A stretch of 46,109 nucleotides of DNA, taken from contig JAUSMR010000101.1 in the NCBI GenBank assembly GCA_030645955.1, positions 1 through 46,109 of the forward strand, read 5' to 3'. The position numbers and the translations under genes are program-made. Position 1 is the first letter of the stretch; every line of letters starts with the position of its first letter. Origin of the DNA: Gallionella sp. (GTDB lineage: Bacteria; Pseudomonadota; Gammaproteobacteria; Burkholderiales; Gallionellaceae). Of the stretch, positions 33,034 to 40,975 are shown in pieces. The notes below the pieces were generated by a model, which worked only from the letters and a program-made list of their open reading frames with translations, had not been told where the DNA came from and searched no databases.

Positions 33034-33831
33034 TCAGCCCAGCACCTTGAACAGCAGCTTGGTCGCCAATGCGATCATCAGCACGGCGAACAGTTTGCGC
33101 AACATGCCGACCTTCATGCGATGCGTGGCTTTCGCGCCGAGCGGCGCAGTAATGACGCTGGCGACTGCGACCCAGAACAATGCGGGCAGGTAGACGAAGC
33201 CGAGGGTGTGGGCGGGCAATGCGGGTATGTTCATGCCGGTAACAACGTAGCCCGCCGTGCCGCCGACCGCGACCGGAAAGCCGATTGCGGCAGAGGTGCC
33301 GATCGCATTCCTGAGCGCGACATTGCACCACAGCAAGAAGGGAACCACCACCGTGCCGCCGCCGATGGATACCATGCTGCTCAGCCAGCCGGTGAATACG
33401 CCGGTCAGTGTCATGCCTGCTGCGCCGGGAAGCTGGCGCGAGGCATGCGGACGTTTGTCGAGCAAAATTTGAATCGCCGCGAAATACACAAACAGCGCGA
33501 AAAATATTCCCATGAAACGAGGCGAGGCGCTGGTGGCGAACAGTGCGCCGATACCGGTGCCGATCAGGATACCCGGCGCGATGTTACGCACCACGCGCCA
33601 GTTCACCGCGCCGAGCTGGTGATGTTTGCGCAGGCTGGCAAGGGAGGTGAAGATGATGGTTGCCATCGAAGTGCCGAGCGCGAGATGCAGCAAATGCTCG
33701 GCGGGAAAGTGCTGCGCATCGAACAGGAACAGCAGCACCGGCACGAGTATCGCCCCGCCGCCGATGCCAAACATGCCGGCAAAGACGCCGACGAAGGCAC
33801 CAAGGATGAGATAGGCTAAATACCAGTCCAT
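33034..33831 (-). CDS. TSUP (TauE/SafE) family membrane transporter
   Basis: A 265-aa integral membrane protein with about eight hydrophobic segments and two glycine-rich family motifs (VFAGMFGIGGGAILVPVL, SSMVSIGGGTVVVPFL). Probably exports or imports small anions such as sulfite or sulfonates; nothing nearby narrows this. ATG 33831 starts 1 nt after the stop of the EVE gene (TGACATG), so the two are coupled. A longer frame upstream overlaps the EVE gene and is rejected. Confidence 0.87.
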   Translation of the reverse strand: MDWYLAYLILGAFVGVFAGMFGIGGGAILVPVLLFLFDAQHFPAEHLLHLALGTSMATIIFTSLASLRKHHQLGAVNWRVVRNIAPGILIGTGIGALFATSASPRFMGIFFALFVYFAAIQILLDKRPHASRQLPGAAGMTLTGVFTGWLSSMVSIGGGTVVVPFLLWCNVALRNAIGTSAAIGFPVAVGGTAGYVVTGMNIPALPAHTLGFVYLPALFWVAVASVITAPLGAKATHRMKVGMLRKLFAVLMIALATKLLFKVLG

Positions 33832-33832
33832 G

Positions 33833-34297
33833 TCAGCTGTGCACCAGCTTCTGCGTAATGAACTTCCACTCGTCCGGATCGAGCGGAGTGATGGACAGGC
33901 GATTGCCGCGTTGCAGCGTGCGCATCCGGGCCAGTTCGGGATGCTCGCGCAATTCATTGATGGTGATGAGCGGTATTTTCCTTACCAGTTGCACATCCAC
34001 ATTGAACCAGCGCGGTTGTTCCTGCGTGGCCTTGGGATCGAAGTATTTGCTGTCGCGCTTGAATTGCGTGGCGTCGGGATAGGCGATGCTGCTGACTTTG
34101 GCGATGCCGGCGATGCCCGGTTCCTTGCAGTTGGAGTGATAGAACAGCACGCCGTCGCCGACCCTCATCTGGTCGCGCATGAAGTTACGTGCCTGGTAGT
34201 TGCGCACGCCGTACCATGCCACCGTTTGACTTGGCATGGCGGCGAGATCGTCAATGTTGCAATCGCCAGGTTCGGATTTCATCAGCCAGTAGCGCAT
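33833..34297 (-). CDS. EVE domain protein
   Basis: A 154-aa single-domain EVE protein related to the PUA-like fold and to human THYN1. Motifs are YWLMKSEPGDCNIDDL, WYGVRNYQARNFMRD, VGDGVLFYHSNC and PRWFNVDVQLV. EVE domains bind modified bases in DNA or RNA; stand-alone members near zapA and 6S RNA are common in proteobacteria, so this is probably a housekeeping gene and not a defence gene. It is first of a two-gene unit with the TSUP transporter. Confidence 0.9.
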   Translation of the reverse strand: MRYWLMKSEPGDCNIDDLAAMPSQTVAWYGVRNYQARNFMRDQMRVGDGVLFYHSNCKEPGIAGIAKVSSIAYPDATQFKRDSKYFDPKATQEQPRWFNVDVQLVRKIPLITINELREHPELARMRTLQRGNRLSITPLDPDEWKFITQKLVHS

Positions 34298-34333
34298 GTA
34301 TTTATTCCATTTCTAAATCAAAAGTGAAATATC

Positions 34334-34384
34334 GTAGGGTGCATTCCATGCGCCAGTATTAATGGTGCATGGAATGCACCCTAC
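34334..34384. repeat. GTAGG-ended perfect palindrome
   Basis: GTAGGGTGCATTCCATGC and GCATGGAATGCACCCTAC are perfect inverted arms around a 15-nt centre. It lies in the gap between the EVE gene and the 6S RNA terminator. Confidence 0.88.
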
Positions 34385-34445
34385 ATTTTTATTGCTGCTT
34401 GGAAAGGCAAATGGAATATCCATTCCTGATAAAAAACGATATTTT

Positions 34446-34485
34446 TGTAGGGGCGCACCCTTCACGCGCATGGCGCGCTCCTACA
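34446..34485. repeat. GTAGG-ended palindromic element
   Basis: TGTAGGGGCGC at the left and GCGCTCCTACA at the right, with a CACGCG / CGCGC centre. One arm mismatch. It is the second such element within 120 nt. Nothing else is visible between 34298 and 34534. Confidence 0.7.
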
Positions 34486-34534
34486 CCAGCATCATTGGTT
34501 CATGTTGGAATTGAAAATAAAATTAACCACCAAT

Positions 34535-34562
34535 AAAAAGTGCGACCTGAAAAGGTCGCACT
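34535..34562 (-). terminator. Rho-independent terminator after 6S RNA
   Basis: On the minus strand AGTGCGACCT, loop TTTC, AGGTCGCACT and then a run of T. It lies about 17 nt beyond the 6S RNA 3' end and would end the zapA-6S transcript. Confidence 0.9.
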
Positions 34563-34578
34563 GGAATAAAGCCCCCCG

Positions 34579-34745
34579 CCTGTGCCGTTGACTCATTATC
34601 TTGAACCTGGGTTCAAGAGGGCTGCTTCCCAGTTACATCAGGTACATCCGCAGAGGGATGCGCACAACAGTAACATCGAGGGTTGCGGCCTAAGCCTAAG
34701 CTTATGGGTTCAAAGAATTATGAGCCTGACGAACACCGCAGGGGA
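34579..34745 (-). ncRNA. ssrS: 6S RNA
   Basis: Directly downstream of zapA on the same strand, the conserved location. The RNA begins near CCTGCGGTGTTCGTCAGG, the family's 5' closing stem. It contains CTTTGAACCCATAAGC and, near the 3' end, CTTGAACCCAGGTTCAAG followed by GGCACAGG, the counterpart of the E. coli segment CTTGAACCAAGGGTTCAAG. 6S RNA mimics an open promoter and sequesters sigma-70 RNA polymerase in stationary phase. Ends are estimated from the closing stem and may be off by several bases. Confidence 0.88.
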
Positions 34746-34764
34746 CAAACCCGGAACTTATTGT

Positions 34765-35076
34765 CTAGAACAGCGTATCTTGTTCGGCTAATGCCTCATC
34801 AATCGCTGCCTGCATGGAACCCATTCTACGCTTAAAGTCGGAGAGGTCAACGCCGCGCCCAACTTTTGTGGTGAGCAGTTCGTGGGTGATATTCAGTGCG
34901 GCCATCAGCGCGATACGTTCGACGCTGACGATCTTGCCGGCATCGCGTATCTCGCGCATTCTTTTGTCCAGATAGGCCACAGCATCAAGCAGTTCGCCGC
35001 GCTCTTCTTCGGGACAGGCGATGCTCAGTTCCCGGTCGAGAATCTTGATTTCCAGAGTTTTGGTTTTGCCGCTCAC
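34765..35076 (-). CDS. zapA: Cell division protein ZapA
   Basis: A 103-aa FtsZ-binding protein that cross-links filaments in the Z-ring. N-terminal globular part (LEIKILDRELSIACPEEERGELLDAV), then a coiled-coil (RIALMAALNITHELL onward). The start is GTG at 35076, overlapping the stop of the upstream coiled-coil gene as GTGA, so the two are translationally coupled. 6S RNA follows 20 nt downstream. Confidence 0.93.
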   Translation of the reverse strand: MSGKTKTLEIKILDRELSIACPEEERGELLDAVAYLDKRMREIRDAGKIVSVERIALMAALNITHELLTTKVGRGVDLSDFKRRMGSMQAAIDEALAEQDTLF

Positions 35077-35273
35077 GTTTGATTTTCTGGAAGAGTAATG
35101 AGCAGCTTATTCAGCCGGGCTTTCGCGCTTTCCATCTTGTCGCTGTATTGGCGATTGCTGCTGAGAGCGTGTGCTAACTCCTGGCGCAACTGGTGATTTT
35201 CCGAACGCAACTTGCCGCTCATCTGTATCAGCTGAGCAAGTTTCACTTCCAGGGCATTCAGTTCGTTTTCCAT
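35073..35273 (-). CDS. ZapB-like coiled-coil protein
   Basis: A 66-aa almost fully helical protein with heptad spacing of hydrophobic residues (ELNALEVKLAQLIQMSGKLR, ENHQLRQELAHAL). It fits the short coiled-coil proteins encoded just before zapA in many proteobacteria (ZapB-like); in that setting it probably belongs to the division ring (inference). ATG 35273 gives MENELNALEV; the frame upstream overlaps the btuB leader on the other strand and is rejected. Confidence 0.82.
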   Translation of the reverse strand: MENELNALEVKLAQLIQMSGKLRSENHQLRQELAHALSSNRQYSDKMESAKARLNKLLITLPENQT

Positions 35274-35404
35274 GCTCTGACTATAATTTGAAAAGTGCTG
35301 ATAAGTCAAATGGTAAGAGAGAGTTGTGCATGCGGTTTGTAACTTCGCTGTCCTGCTTGATTTGGCGAGGCGCGATCTGTTTATGGTAAAGTGCGCGCCG
35401 CTTT

Positions 35405-35575
35405 GAGGTTCCCGTCTGTTTGCAGACGGGTTAAACGGGAAACAGGTAAGGGAGTTCAACCCGATGCCTGTGCTGCCCCCGCAACGGTAAGCGAGTGCGG
35501 ATTTGCCAATATGCCACTGTGAGCAATCATGGGAAGGCGGCAGATCAAGACTTGTGAGCCCGGAGACCGGCCTGT
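35405..35575 (+). promoter_or_regulatory. Cobalamin (AdoCbl-type) riboswitch
   Basis: Leader RNA with the class's core elements in order: a 5' stem (GTTCCCGTCTG...CAGACGGGTTAAACGGGAA), GATGCCTGTGCTGCCCCCGCAACGG, then AGGCGG and the B12 box AGCCCGGAGACCGGCCTG at 35557-35574. It controls the TonB receptor gene starting at 35724. The 150 nt after the aptamer contain a hairpin GTTCCAGCG/CGCTTGGAAC (about 35683-35705) ahead of the ribosome site, which could be part of the expression platform. When B12 binds, expression should fall. Confidence 0.95.
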
Positions 35576-35723
35576 GAGCGAAGGAACAGGAGATGCTACG
35601 GGAGGTCGCATCAGGATACCTATGAACAGCAGCACAGTTCGTATTCCGGTTTTTCTTCCCTTCGTATTTCCTGAATTTTTAACGTTCCAGCGGGGTCGCT
35701 TGGAACTTACTCAGGAAACGATC

Positions 35724-37559
35724 ATGAAACGAAATTTACTCACGGTTGCGCTAATCGGTGCGATCTCTTTTTCCCTTGCCGCGTATGCCGAAACACCCAG
35801 CCTCGACGAGGTGGTCGTGACGGCGGCGCGCATGCCGCAGTTGCTGTATCAAACCATTGCGCACACGACGATACTGAACGAACAGGAAATCCGGAAATCC
35901 GGCGCGCCCGACATGCCCACCCTGCTGCGTTCCCTGGCTGGTGTTGAAGTGGTGCAGAACGGCGGGCTGGGCAAGCAATCCAGCACCTTCATGCGCGGCA
36001 CCAATTCCAGTCACGTGCTGGTGCTGCTGGATGGCGTGCGCATCAATTCCGCCACCGCCGGGTTTACCGCGCTCGAACACATCATGCTGGACAGCATCGA
36101 GCGTATCGAGGTGGTGCGCGGCAACGTCAGCAGCCTGTATGGTTCCGAAGCCATCGGCGGCGTGATCCAGCTGTTCACCAAACGCGGCCGCGGTGAGCCG
36201 GCCCTGAATGCCAGCGCCGGGTTGGGCAGTCATGGCACCAGGCGGCTGGCCGCCGGATTTTCCGGCAGTGCGGATGCGACTTCATTCAGCGTGAACGCCG
36301 GCAAGAACAAGACCAACGGCGTGTCGGCGATCAAGGCCAGCATCGTGCCGACAATCAATCCCGATAACGACGGCTACGACAACACCACTTTCAATGCGCA
36401 GGTCCAACACGCGATCAGTGCCGATCACCGGATATCTGCCTCATGGTTCAGCTCGCGTGCCGACAGCCAGTACGACAACGCCTTTGGCGCGACGACCGAC
36501 CGCAACAACACGCTTTCGAACATCGACAAACTGTCGCTGGGCCTGGACGATCAATTAAGCGCGATGTGGCACAGCAAATTGAACTGGGCGCGCGGCACCG
36601 ACAACAGCCGCGATTACCTGAACGGTGCGGAGAACAGCCGTTTCAAGACCACCAACAATCAACTGGCCTGGCAGAATGAATTGCAGCTTGCCGATAACCA
36701 GCGCGCCCATCTGGCTGCCGAGCATCTGGTGCAGTCGGTCACTTCCGACACGCTGTATTCCCCGACCAGCCGCAGCGTGAACAGTCTGCTGGGCGGCTAT
36801 GTGGGTGAATACGGCGCGCAGCATGTGCAACTCAACCTGCGCCAGGACCGCTATTCCGATTTCGGCACGGCGAATACCGGCCTGCTCGGTTATGGACTTT
36901 CGTTTGCGGATAATTGGCGTGCCACGGCGAGCATCAGCAGCGCCTTCAAAGCGCCAACCTTCAACGACATGTATTACCCGCTCTCTTTTGGTTTTGCGGG
37001 CAACCCGAACCTTCGCCCGGAACATGCCCGGAACAATGAGCTTGGCCTGCATTACGCGGCGGACGGACAGCGGGTGGATGCGGTGTATTTCGACAACCGC
37101 ATTCGCGACCTGATTGCCATCAACGGCACTTTCAGCACGATGGTCAATGTCAATCAGGCGCGCATTGATGGTTGGGAACTGGGCTATGCAGGAGAGTTTG
37201 GCGATACCAGAGTGAAGGCCAGCGCAACACTGCAAAATCCGCGCGACACCCAGTCCGGCGCTATCCTGCTTCGCCGGGCCAAGCAGCACGCCAGCGTTGC
37301 CTTGACTCAGCATGCCGGCGCCTGGGATGCAACGGGAGAATTCCAGTACAGCGGCTCGCGACAGGATGCTGACATCAATACATTTGCGCCGGTCACATTG
37401 CCGGGCTACCAGGTGTTCAACCTGAATGCGCGTTACCAGGTGGACAAAAATATTTCAGTAGTGGCGCGCGTAGATAATTTGTTCGATCGCGATTACATGC
37501 TGGTGCATGGTTATGACAATCCGGGGCGCACGCTGTTCGTCGGAGTGAGCTACAGGTAG
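35724..37559 (+). CDS. btuB: TonB-dependent vitamin B12 receptor
   Basis: Outer-membrane receptor of about 611 aa. Signal peptide of about 22 residues ending AYAE, TonB box near LDEVVVTAAR, plug domain (IRKSGAPDMPTLLRSLAGVE to YGSEAIGGVIQLFTKR), then a beta-barrel ending in the aromatic terminus LFVGVSYR. The upstream cobalamin riboswitch makes B12 or a related corrinoid the likely substrate. ATG 35724 follows AGGA at 8 nt; the frame is open further up through the riboswitch, which is not coding. A terminator follows. Confidence 0.92.
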   Translation: MKRNLLTVALIGAISFSLAAYAETPSLDEVVVTAARMPQLLYQTIAHTTILNEQEIRKSGAPDMPTLLRSLAGVEVVQNGGLGKQSSTFMRGTNSSHVLVLLDGVRINSATAGFTALEHIMLDSIERIEVVRGNVSSLYGSEAIGGVIQLFTKRGRGEPALNASAGLGSHGTRRLAAGFSGSADATSFSVNAGKNKTNGVSAIKASIVPTINPDNDGYDNTTFNAQVQHAISADHRISASWFSSRADSQYDNAFGATTDRNNTLSNIDKLSLGLDDQLSAMWHSKLNWARGTDNSRDYLNGAENSRFKTTNNQLAWQNELQLADNQRAHLAAEHLVQSVTSDTLYSPTSRSVNSLLGGYVGEYGAQHVQLNLRQDRYSDFGTANTGLLGYGLSFADNWRATASISSAFKAPTFNDMYYPLSFGFAGNPNLRPEHARNNELGLHYAADGQRVDAVYFDNRIRDLIAINGTFSTMVNVNQARIDGWELGYAGEFGDTRVKASATLQNPRDTQSGAILLRRAKQHASVALTQHAGAWDATGEFQYSGSRQDADINTFAPVTLPGYQVFNLNARYQVDKNISVVARVDNLFDRDYMLVHGYDNPGRTLFVGVSYR

Positions 37560-37584
37560 TCGAATCAAGGGTAGTAAAATGCTG

Positions 37585-37616
37585 ACAAAGGCGGCTGGTC
37601 CGCCTTTGTTTTTTTC
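37585..37616 (+). terminator. Rho-independent terminator after btuB
   Basis: Stem ACAAAGGCGG / CCGCCTTTGT with a CTGGT loop, then eight T. It lies 25 nt after the btuB stop. Confidence 0.95.
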
Positions 37617-37654
37617 CGCGCCTCGTGTACTGTTGCGCCCGTACTCAGCAGAAG

Positions 37655-37741
37655 CCGTTCGTGGTGAGCTTGTCGAACCATGAACGGCCCTTCGACAAGG
37701 CCTTTAGTCCTGAGAGCAGCCGAAGGGTCAGGGCGAACGGG
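37655..37741. repeat. TTCGACA-type dispersed repeat cluster
   Basis: CCGTTCGTGGTGAGCTTGTC...GAACCATGAACGG is itself a near-palindrome, followed by CCCTTCGACAAGG and a CGAAGGGTCAGGGCGAACGG block. The same short words occur at 5848, 7625 and 38543. It lies between the btuB terminator and the HAD gene. Confidence 0.75.
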
Positions 37742-37840
37742 CTGTGGGAATGAACCAACTCCCGGAACTGTCAGACTTTGTGAGTCCCCAGCATAGCTGG
37801 GAGTTTTCCCGTGAAAATAGATTTTGAAACTGGAGTTGAA

Positions 37841-38503
37841 GTGAACCTGGCCTTATTCGATTTAGATAACACCCTGCTCAACGGCGACAGCGATTTCGAG
37901 TGGTCGCAATTCCTCATCCGTATTGGCGTGCTGGACCGCGAACTGTTCGAGTCGAAGAACCTCGTCTTCTACGAACATTACAAAGCAGGCACTCTGGATA
38001 TCAACGAATTCCTGGATTTTCAGTTGAAGCCGCTGTCGCGCCATGCCCGCAAAACGCTGGACGAATGGCACCGGCAATTCATGCGGGAAAGCGTGCTGCC
38101 GATGGTGACCCAGCCTGCGCGAGACCTGGTCAACCGCCATCTTGCGGCGGGCGATGTGTGCGCCATCATCACCGCGACCAATAGCTTCGTCACCGCGCCG
38201 ATCGCGCGCGAATTCGGCGTCGAGCACCTGATCGCCACCGAACCGGAGCACAAGGACGGCGAATTCACCGGGAATGTTGCGGACATCCCGTGTTTCCGCG
38301 AAGGCAAGATCACCCGCCTGGAAAACTGGCTGTCCTCTCGCGGCTGGACGCTGGACAGCTTCGCCGACAGCACCTTCTACAGCGATTCGTTGAACGACCT
38401 GCCGCTGCTGCGCAAAGTGAAAAACCCGGTCGCCGCCAACCCCGACGCCGTGCTGCGCGCCCATGCCGAACAACACGGCTGGCGCATCATCAGCCTGCGC
38501 TAG
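37841..38503 (+). CDS. HAD-IB family phosphatase (SerB-like)
   Basis: Cytoplasmic HAD hydrolase of about 220 aa. Motif I is LFDLDNTLL, motif II IITATNSF, the lysine of motif III lies in REGKITRLENWL, and motif IV is YSDSLNDLPLL. It belongs to the subfamily of small proteobacterial phosphatases resembling phosphoserine phosphatase; histidinol-phosphate or lysophospholipid phosphatase activity is also possible for this group. GTG 37841 has GGAG 5 nt upstream and gives the family N-terminus; GTG 37811 is a longer alternative. Confidence 0.87.
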   Translation: MNLALFDLDNTLLNGDSDFEWSQFLIRIGVLDRELFESKNLVFYEHYKAGTLDINEFLDFQLKPLSRHARKTLDEWHRQFMRESVLPMVTQPARDLVNRHLAAGDVCAIITATNSFVTAPIAREFGVEHLIATEPEHKDGEFTGNVADIPCFREGKITRLENWLSSRGWTLDSFADSTFYSDSLNDLPLLRKVKNPVAANPDAVLRAHAEQHGWRIISLR

Positions 38504-38542
38504 CCTGTGGGCAAGCGCGAAGAGGGAAGCGTAGATTAAACA

Positions 38543-38635
38543 ACCGTTCGCCCTGAGCCTGTCGAAGGGTTAGTCGTACCAATTTGATGTTAATAATTTA
38601 ATCCAATCATGGTTCGACAAGCTCACCACGAACGG
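38543..38635. repeat. TTCGACA-type dispersed repeat pair
   Basis: CCGTTCGCCCTGAGCCTGTC...GAAGGG at 38543 and CATGGTTCGACAAGCTCACC...ACGAACGG at 38608 form an inverted pair around AT-rich DNA. The second half is the reverse complement of part of 37655-37690, so the HAD gene is bracketed by inverted copies. Confidence 0.75.
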
Positions 38636-38652
38636 ATTAAATCGACGTTTCC

Positions 38653-39195
38653 CTAGCGCTGCAAGCCCGCCTCGACCTCCCGGCGCTTGGCCTTGCCAAC
38701 CAGCCGCTCCACCAGCACCAGCGCAAAATCCATAGCCGTGCCCGGCCCGCGCGAAGTAATCAGATTGCCATCTTCGACTACCGCAGCAGTCTGCAAATTG
38801 ATATTGGGAAACCCGTCCAGGCATGTCGGGAAACTGGTGGCTCGTTTGCCGTCGAGCAATCCGGCGCTGGCCAGCACCGATGGCGCGGCACAAATCGCGG
38901 CGACATATTTGCCTTGTTGCGCCATCTTCTGCAGCAACGCAATGACGCGTCTGTCGGCATTGAGGTTGTCGGTTCCCGGCTGTCCGCCGGGCAACACGAT
39001 CATGTCGAAACTGTCGTTCAGCGCGGCATCAAGCGTGGTATCAGGCACCAACACCACGCCGCGGCTGGCGCGCACCGGCTGATTATCCAGACCTGCGCTG
39101 ACCACCGTTATTCCGGCGCGGCGCAGGATATCGATCACCGTGACCGCTTCGATTTCTTCGCAGCCTTGTGCGAGGGGAACAAGAACTTTGGGCAT
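38653..39195 (-). CDS. DJ-1/PfpI family protein (YajL/ThiJ-like)
   Basis: A 180-aa DJ-1 superfamily protein: VLVPLAQGCEEIEAVTVIDI at the start with the conserved glutamate, DMIVLPGGQPG, and the nucleophile elbow AAICAAPSVLA with the reactive cysteine, then TSRGPGTAMDFAL. Bacterial members are linked to protein or glyoxal damage repair and oxidative stress. GGAGG precedes ATG 39195. Monocistronic. Confidence 0.92.
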   Translation of the reverse strand: MPKVLVPLAQGCEEIEAVTVIDILRRAGITVVSAGLDNQPVRASRGVVLVPDTTLDAALNDSFDMIVLPGGQPGTDNLNADRRVIALLQKMAQQGKYVAAICAAPSVLASAGLLDGKRATSFPTCLDGFPNINLQTAAVVEDGNLITSRGPGTAMDFALVLVERLVGKAKRREVEAGLQR

Positions 39196-39252
39196 GGGCA
39201 GCCTCCGTTAACAGGGGTGATGCAAATTCGTTTTCTACAAATCAAGCCGCCC

Positions 39253-39365
39253 AAAAACAATTCGACTCCGGTACTGAGGTCTCCACTTCTGAGATGGGGG
39301 AGTTGTCCAAAGTGATTGCGTTGGAAAAACATGGCGAACCCGTTGTACGGATTCGCCCGTGGTGA
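39253..39365 (+). other. Possible gene remnant with antitoxin-like residues
   Basis: The sequence AACAATTCGACTCCGGTAC also occurs at about 6174-6192, just before the HNH-exonuclease gene. It is followed here by a frame reading MGELSKVIALEKHGEPVVRI and a stop at 39363-39365. The piece recalls the part of Phd/YefM antitoxins around the GkPVA motif, but is too short to be a gene. The rest of 39196-39427 shows nothing. Confidence 0.3.
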
Positions 39366-39427
39366 CTTAAAGCAAATCGCGTGCTTTGAAGCCAAGCCCC
39401 TATTTGATGCTCACAGAAGTTGCATTG

Positions 39428-40621
39428 TTATATGCAATTAATTTCAATGTTCACAGGCGCGGCACTGGATACCACACCTACCCCATTGAGCACAGTGCAG
39501 GTCTGACCCGTTGGTTGAGTTTGAATAGTCATCGAATAGTCTGTTGGCTGCTGGAAGTAGTATCCCATCCCCGAGGTAGTCGACGTCACGTTACTTGTGT
39601 AAGCCCCACTGCCGGAAAATCCGACGATTGATAAAGCAAGGCCGTTGGTTGTTAACCCGTTGATCACAGCATGAACGTAATAATAGGTTGGCATAAGTGT
39701 GCCGCTGCCACCCGTACAACTTACGCTCAAGCTGGATATATCTGAATTGCCGACAGTGCCTGAACCATTTGAAACAGTGCACACCTGACCAGCCGGTTGA
39801 GTTGCTACAGAAACGCTATAGGAATCTCCTGTATTCAACCAGCTCATTAAGGAAAATGTGCCGTTGTAGGTAATATAGTTATCCGTGAAGGTTGAGCCGA
39901 ATGCTCCATATGTAACGTTTAAGCCAAGCCCCGTGGCAGACAAGCCTGTGATAACGCCACCGAGGCTGATATTCGTCGTTTTTCCCGATCCACCCACGCA
40001 TGTAACCGCTATATTGGAAATATCGGCACTACCAACAACGCCCGCACCATTGGTAACGGTACAAGTCTGTCCAACAGGTTGGCTTAATATCGAAATCGAA
40101 TAAGATGCGCCACTACTTAAGCGTCCGCTGAAATTAAATCCGCCCGATGCAGAAAGCGACAGATAGTCAGCCAAATTGTTTTGCATTACGAGGCCACTGG
40201 CGGTCAGACCTGAAACGCTACCCCCCACTTTGTATGTTGTTGCAGTCGGTGTACCGCCGCCTGAACACACTACTGTGACGTTGGATATATTGGCATTGCT
40301 CACAGTGCCACTGCCATTCGTTACCGCACAGGCCTGACCTGTTGGTTGGGTGAGTATTGTTACCGCATACGGTGAACCGCTAGGCACCTTGTTAACAAAC
40401 GTAAAACTCCCGTTAGATGAAACTATTAGATTATCGAGTCCATTGTTTTGCAGTGTGAGCCCATTACTTGCCAATCCAGATACCGCAACGCTAACTAACG
40501 CCCGCATTCCTGTTCCTGTCGTCGTGCGATCAGCTACAGTTGAAACGACACCACCTCCTCCACCTCCACAACCGCCAATAAATGTAGTTGCAAAAATCAT
40601 GGCTAAAGCGTTTCTATTCAT
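39428..40621 (-). CDS. Lipoprotein with four tandem Cys-pair repeats
   Basis: A 397-aa protein with a lipoprotein signal (ATTFIGGCGGGGGG) followed by four diverged repeats of about 85-95 residues. Each has V.GL...GL, an NG.F or similar strand, SG..Y.V.I, TQP.GQ.C.V.NG.G.V and I.....C, so two cysteines per repeat could form a disulfide within each domain. The fold looks all-beta. I do not recognise a named family. AAGGGTCAAGT precedes ATG 40621. It is probably exposed at the cell surface or in the periplasm; function unknown. Confidence 0.78.
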   Translation of the reverse strand: MNRNALAMIFATTFIGGCGGGGGGVVSTVADRTTTGTGMRALVSVAVSGLASNGLTLQNNGLDNLIVSSNGSFTFVNKVPSGSPYAVTILTQPTGQACAVTNGSGTVSNANISNVTVVCSGGGTPTATTYKVGGSVSGLTASGLVMQNNLADYLSLSASGGFNFSGRLSSGASYSISILSQPVGQTCTVTNGAGVVGSADISNIAVTCVGGSGKTTNISLGGVITGLSATGLGLNVTYGAFGSTFTDNYITYNGTFSLMSWLNTGDSYSVSVATQPAGQVCTVSNGSGTVGNSDISSLSVSCTGGSGTLMPTYYYVHAVINGLTTNGLALSIVGFSGSGAYTSNVTSTTSGMGYYFQQPTDYSMTIQTQPTGQTCTVLNGVGVVSSAAPVNIEINCI

Positions 40622-40945
40622 ACTTGACCCTTCATAAAAATGTAATGCGCATACAGTTGAATTGGTAACATCTGGAATTTATTGGAATAAATAATATTTA
40701 TGCTTTTCGCATCCGGCTCCAAGTTTTAGGGGGCACGATAACTATTTACGGGCAATCCGTTCGGTCTTTAACATGTTGCTCGGTTTATTTCGACTCAGGC
40801 TTTCTCCGCTCCTGCACTACTGCTCACAAACTCGAATTATTGTAGCAGAAGTGCCCGGCAATATGAGCTGCGCCCGACAGTTATATCTGGCGGGTTCTAC
40901 CCGCCTACGATAATGCACATTGATTCTGCTGGCCGCAGGTATGGC
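40622..40945. other. Gap with a short hairpin, no gene
   Basis: Divergent region between the repeat lipoprotein and the efflux operon. AT-rich near the lipoprotein start. A hairpin GGCGGGT-TCT-ACCCGCC at 40889-40905 followed by TACG resembles the core of the GTAGG-ended palindromes. No riboswitch or ORF that I can support. Confidence 0.4.
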
Positions 40946-40975
40946 TTGACAGACTTTGTTGCGCGCCCTTAAGAT
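40946..40975 (+). promoter_or_regulatory. Sigma-70-type promoter of the efflux operon
   Basis: Consensus -35 box TTGACA at 40946-40951, 18-nt spacer, and -10 box TAAGAT at 40970-40975. Transcription would start near 40982, about 20 nt before the membrane-fusion protein gene. Confidence 0.65.

Noticed and set aside
33833..34297. EVE-domain gene as part of a defence system
   Set aside because: EVE domains can occur in modified-DNA restriction, but this single-domain gene sits beside a TSUP transporter, 6S RNA and zapA with no nuclease or methylase nearby.
35529..35723. Upstream 65-residue extension of the TonB receptor
   Set aside because: It would begin inside the cobalamin riboswitch aptamer; a signal peptide and ribosome site define the start at 35724.
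39253..39275. Possible tRNA 3' end because of TTCGACTCC
   Set aside because: No acceptor stem, anticodon arm or D-arm can be built from the surrounding sequence.
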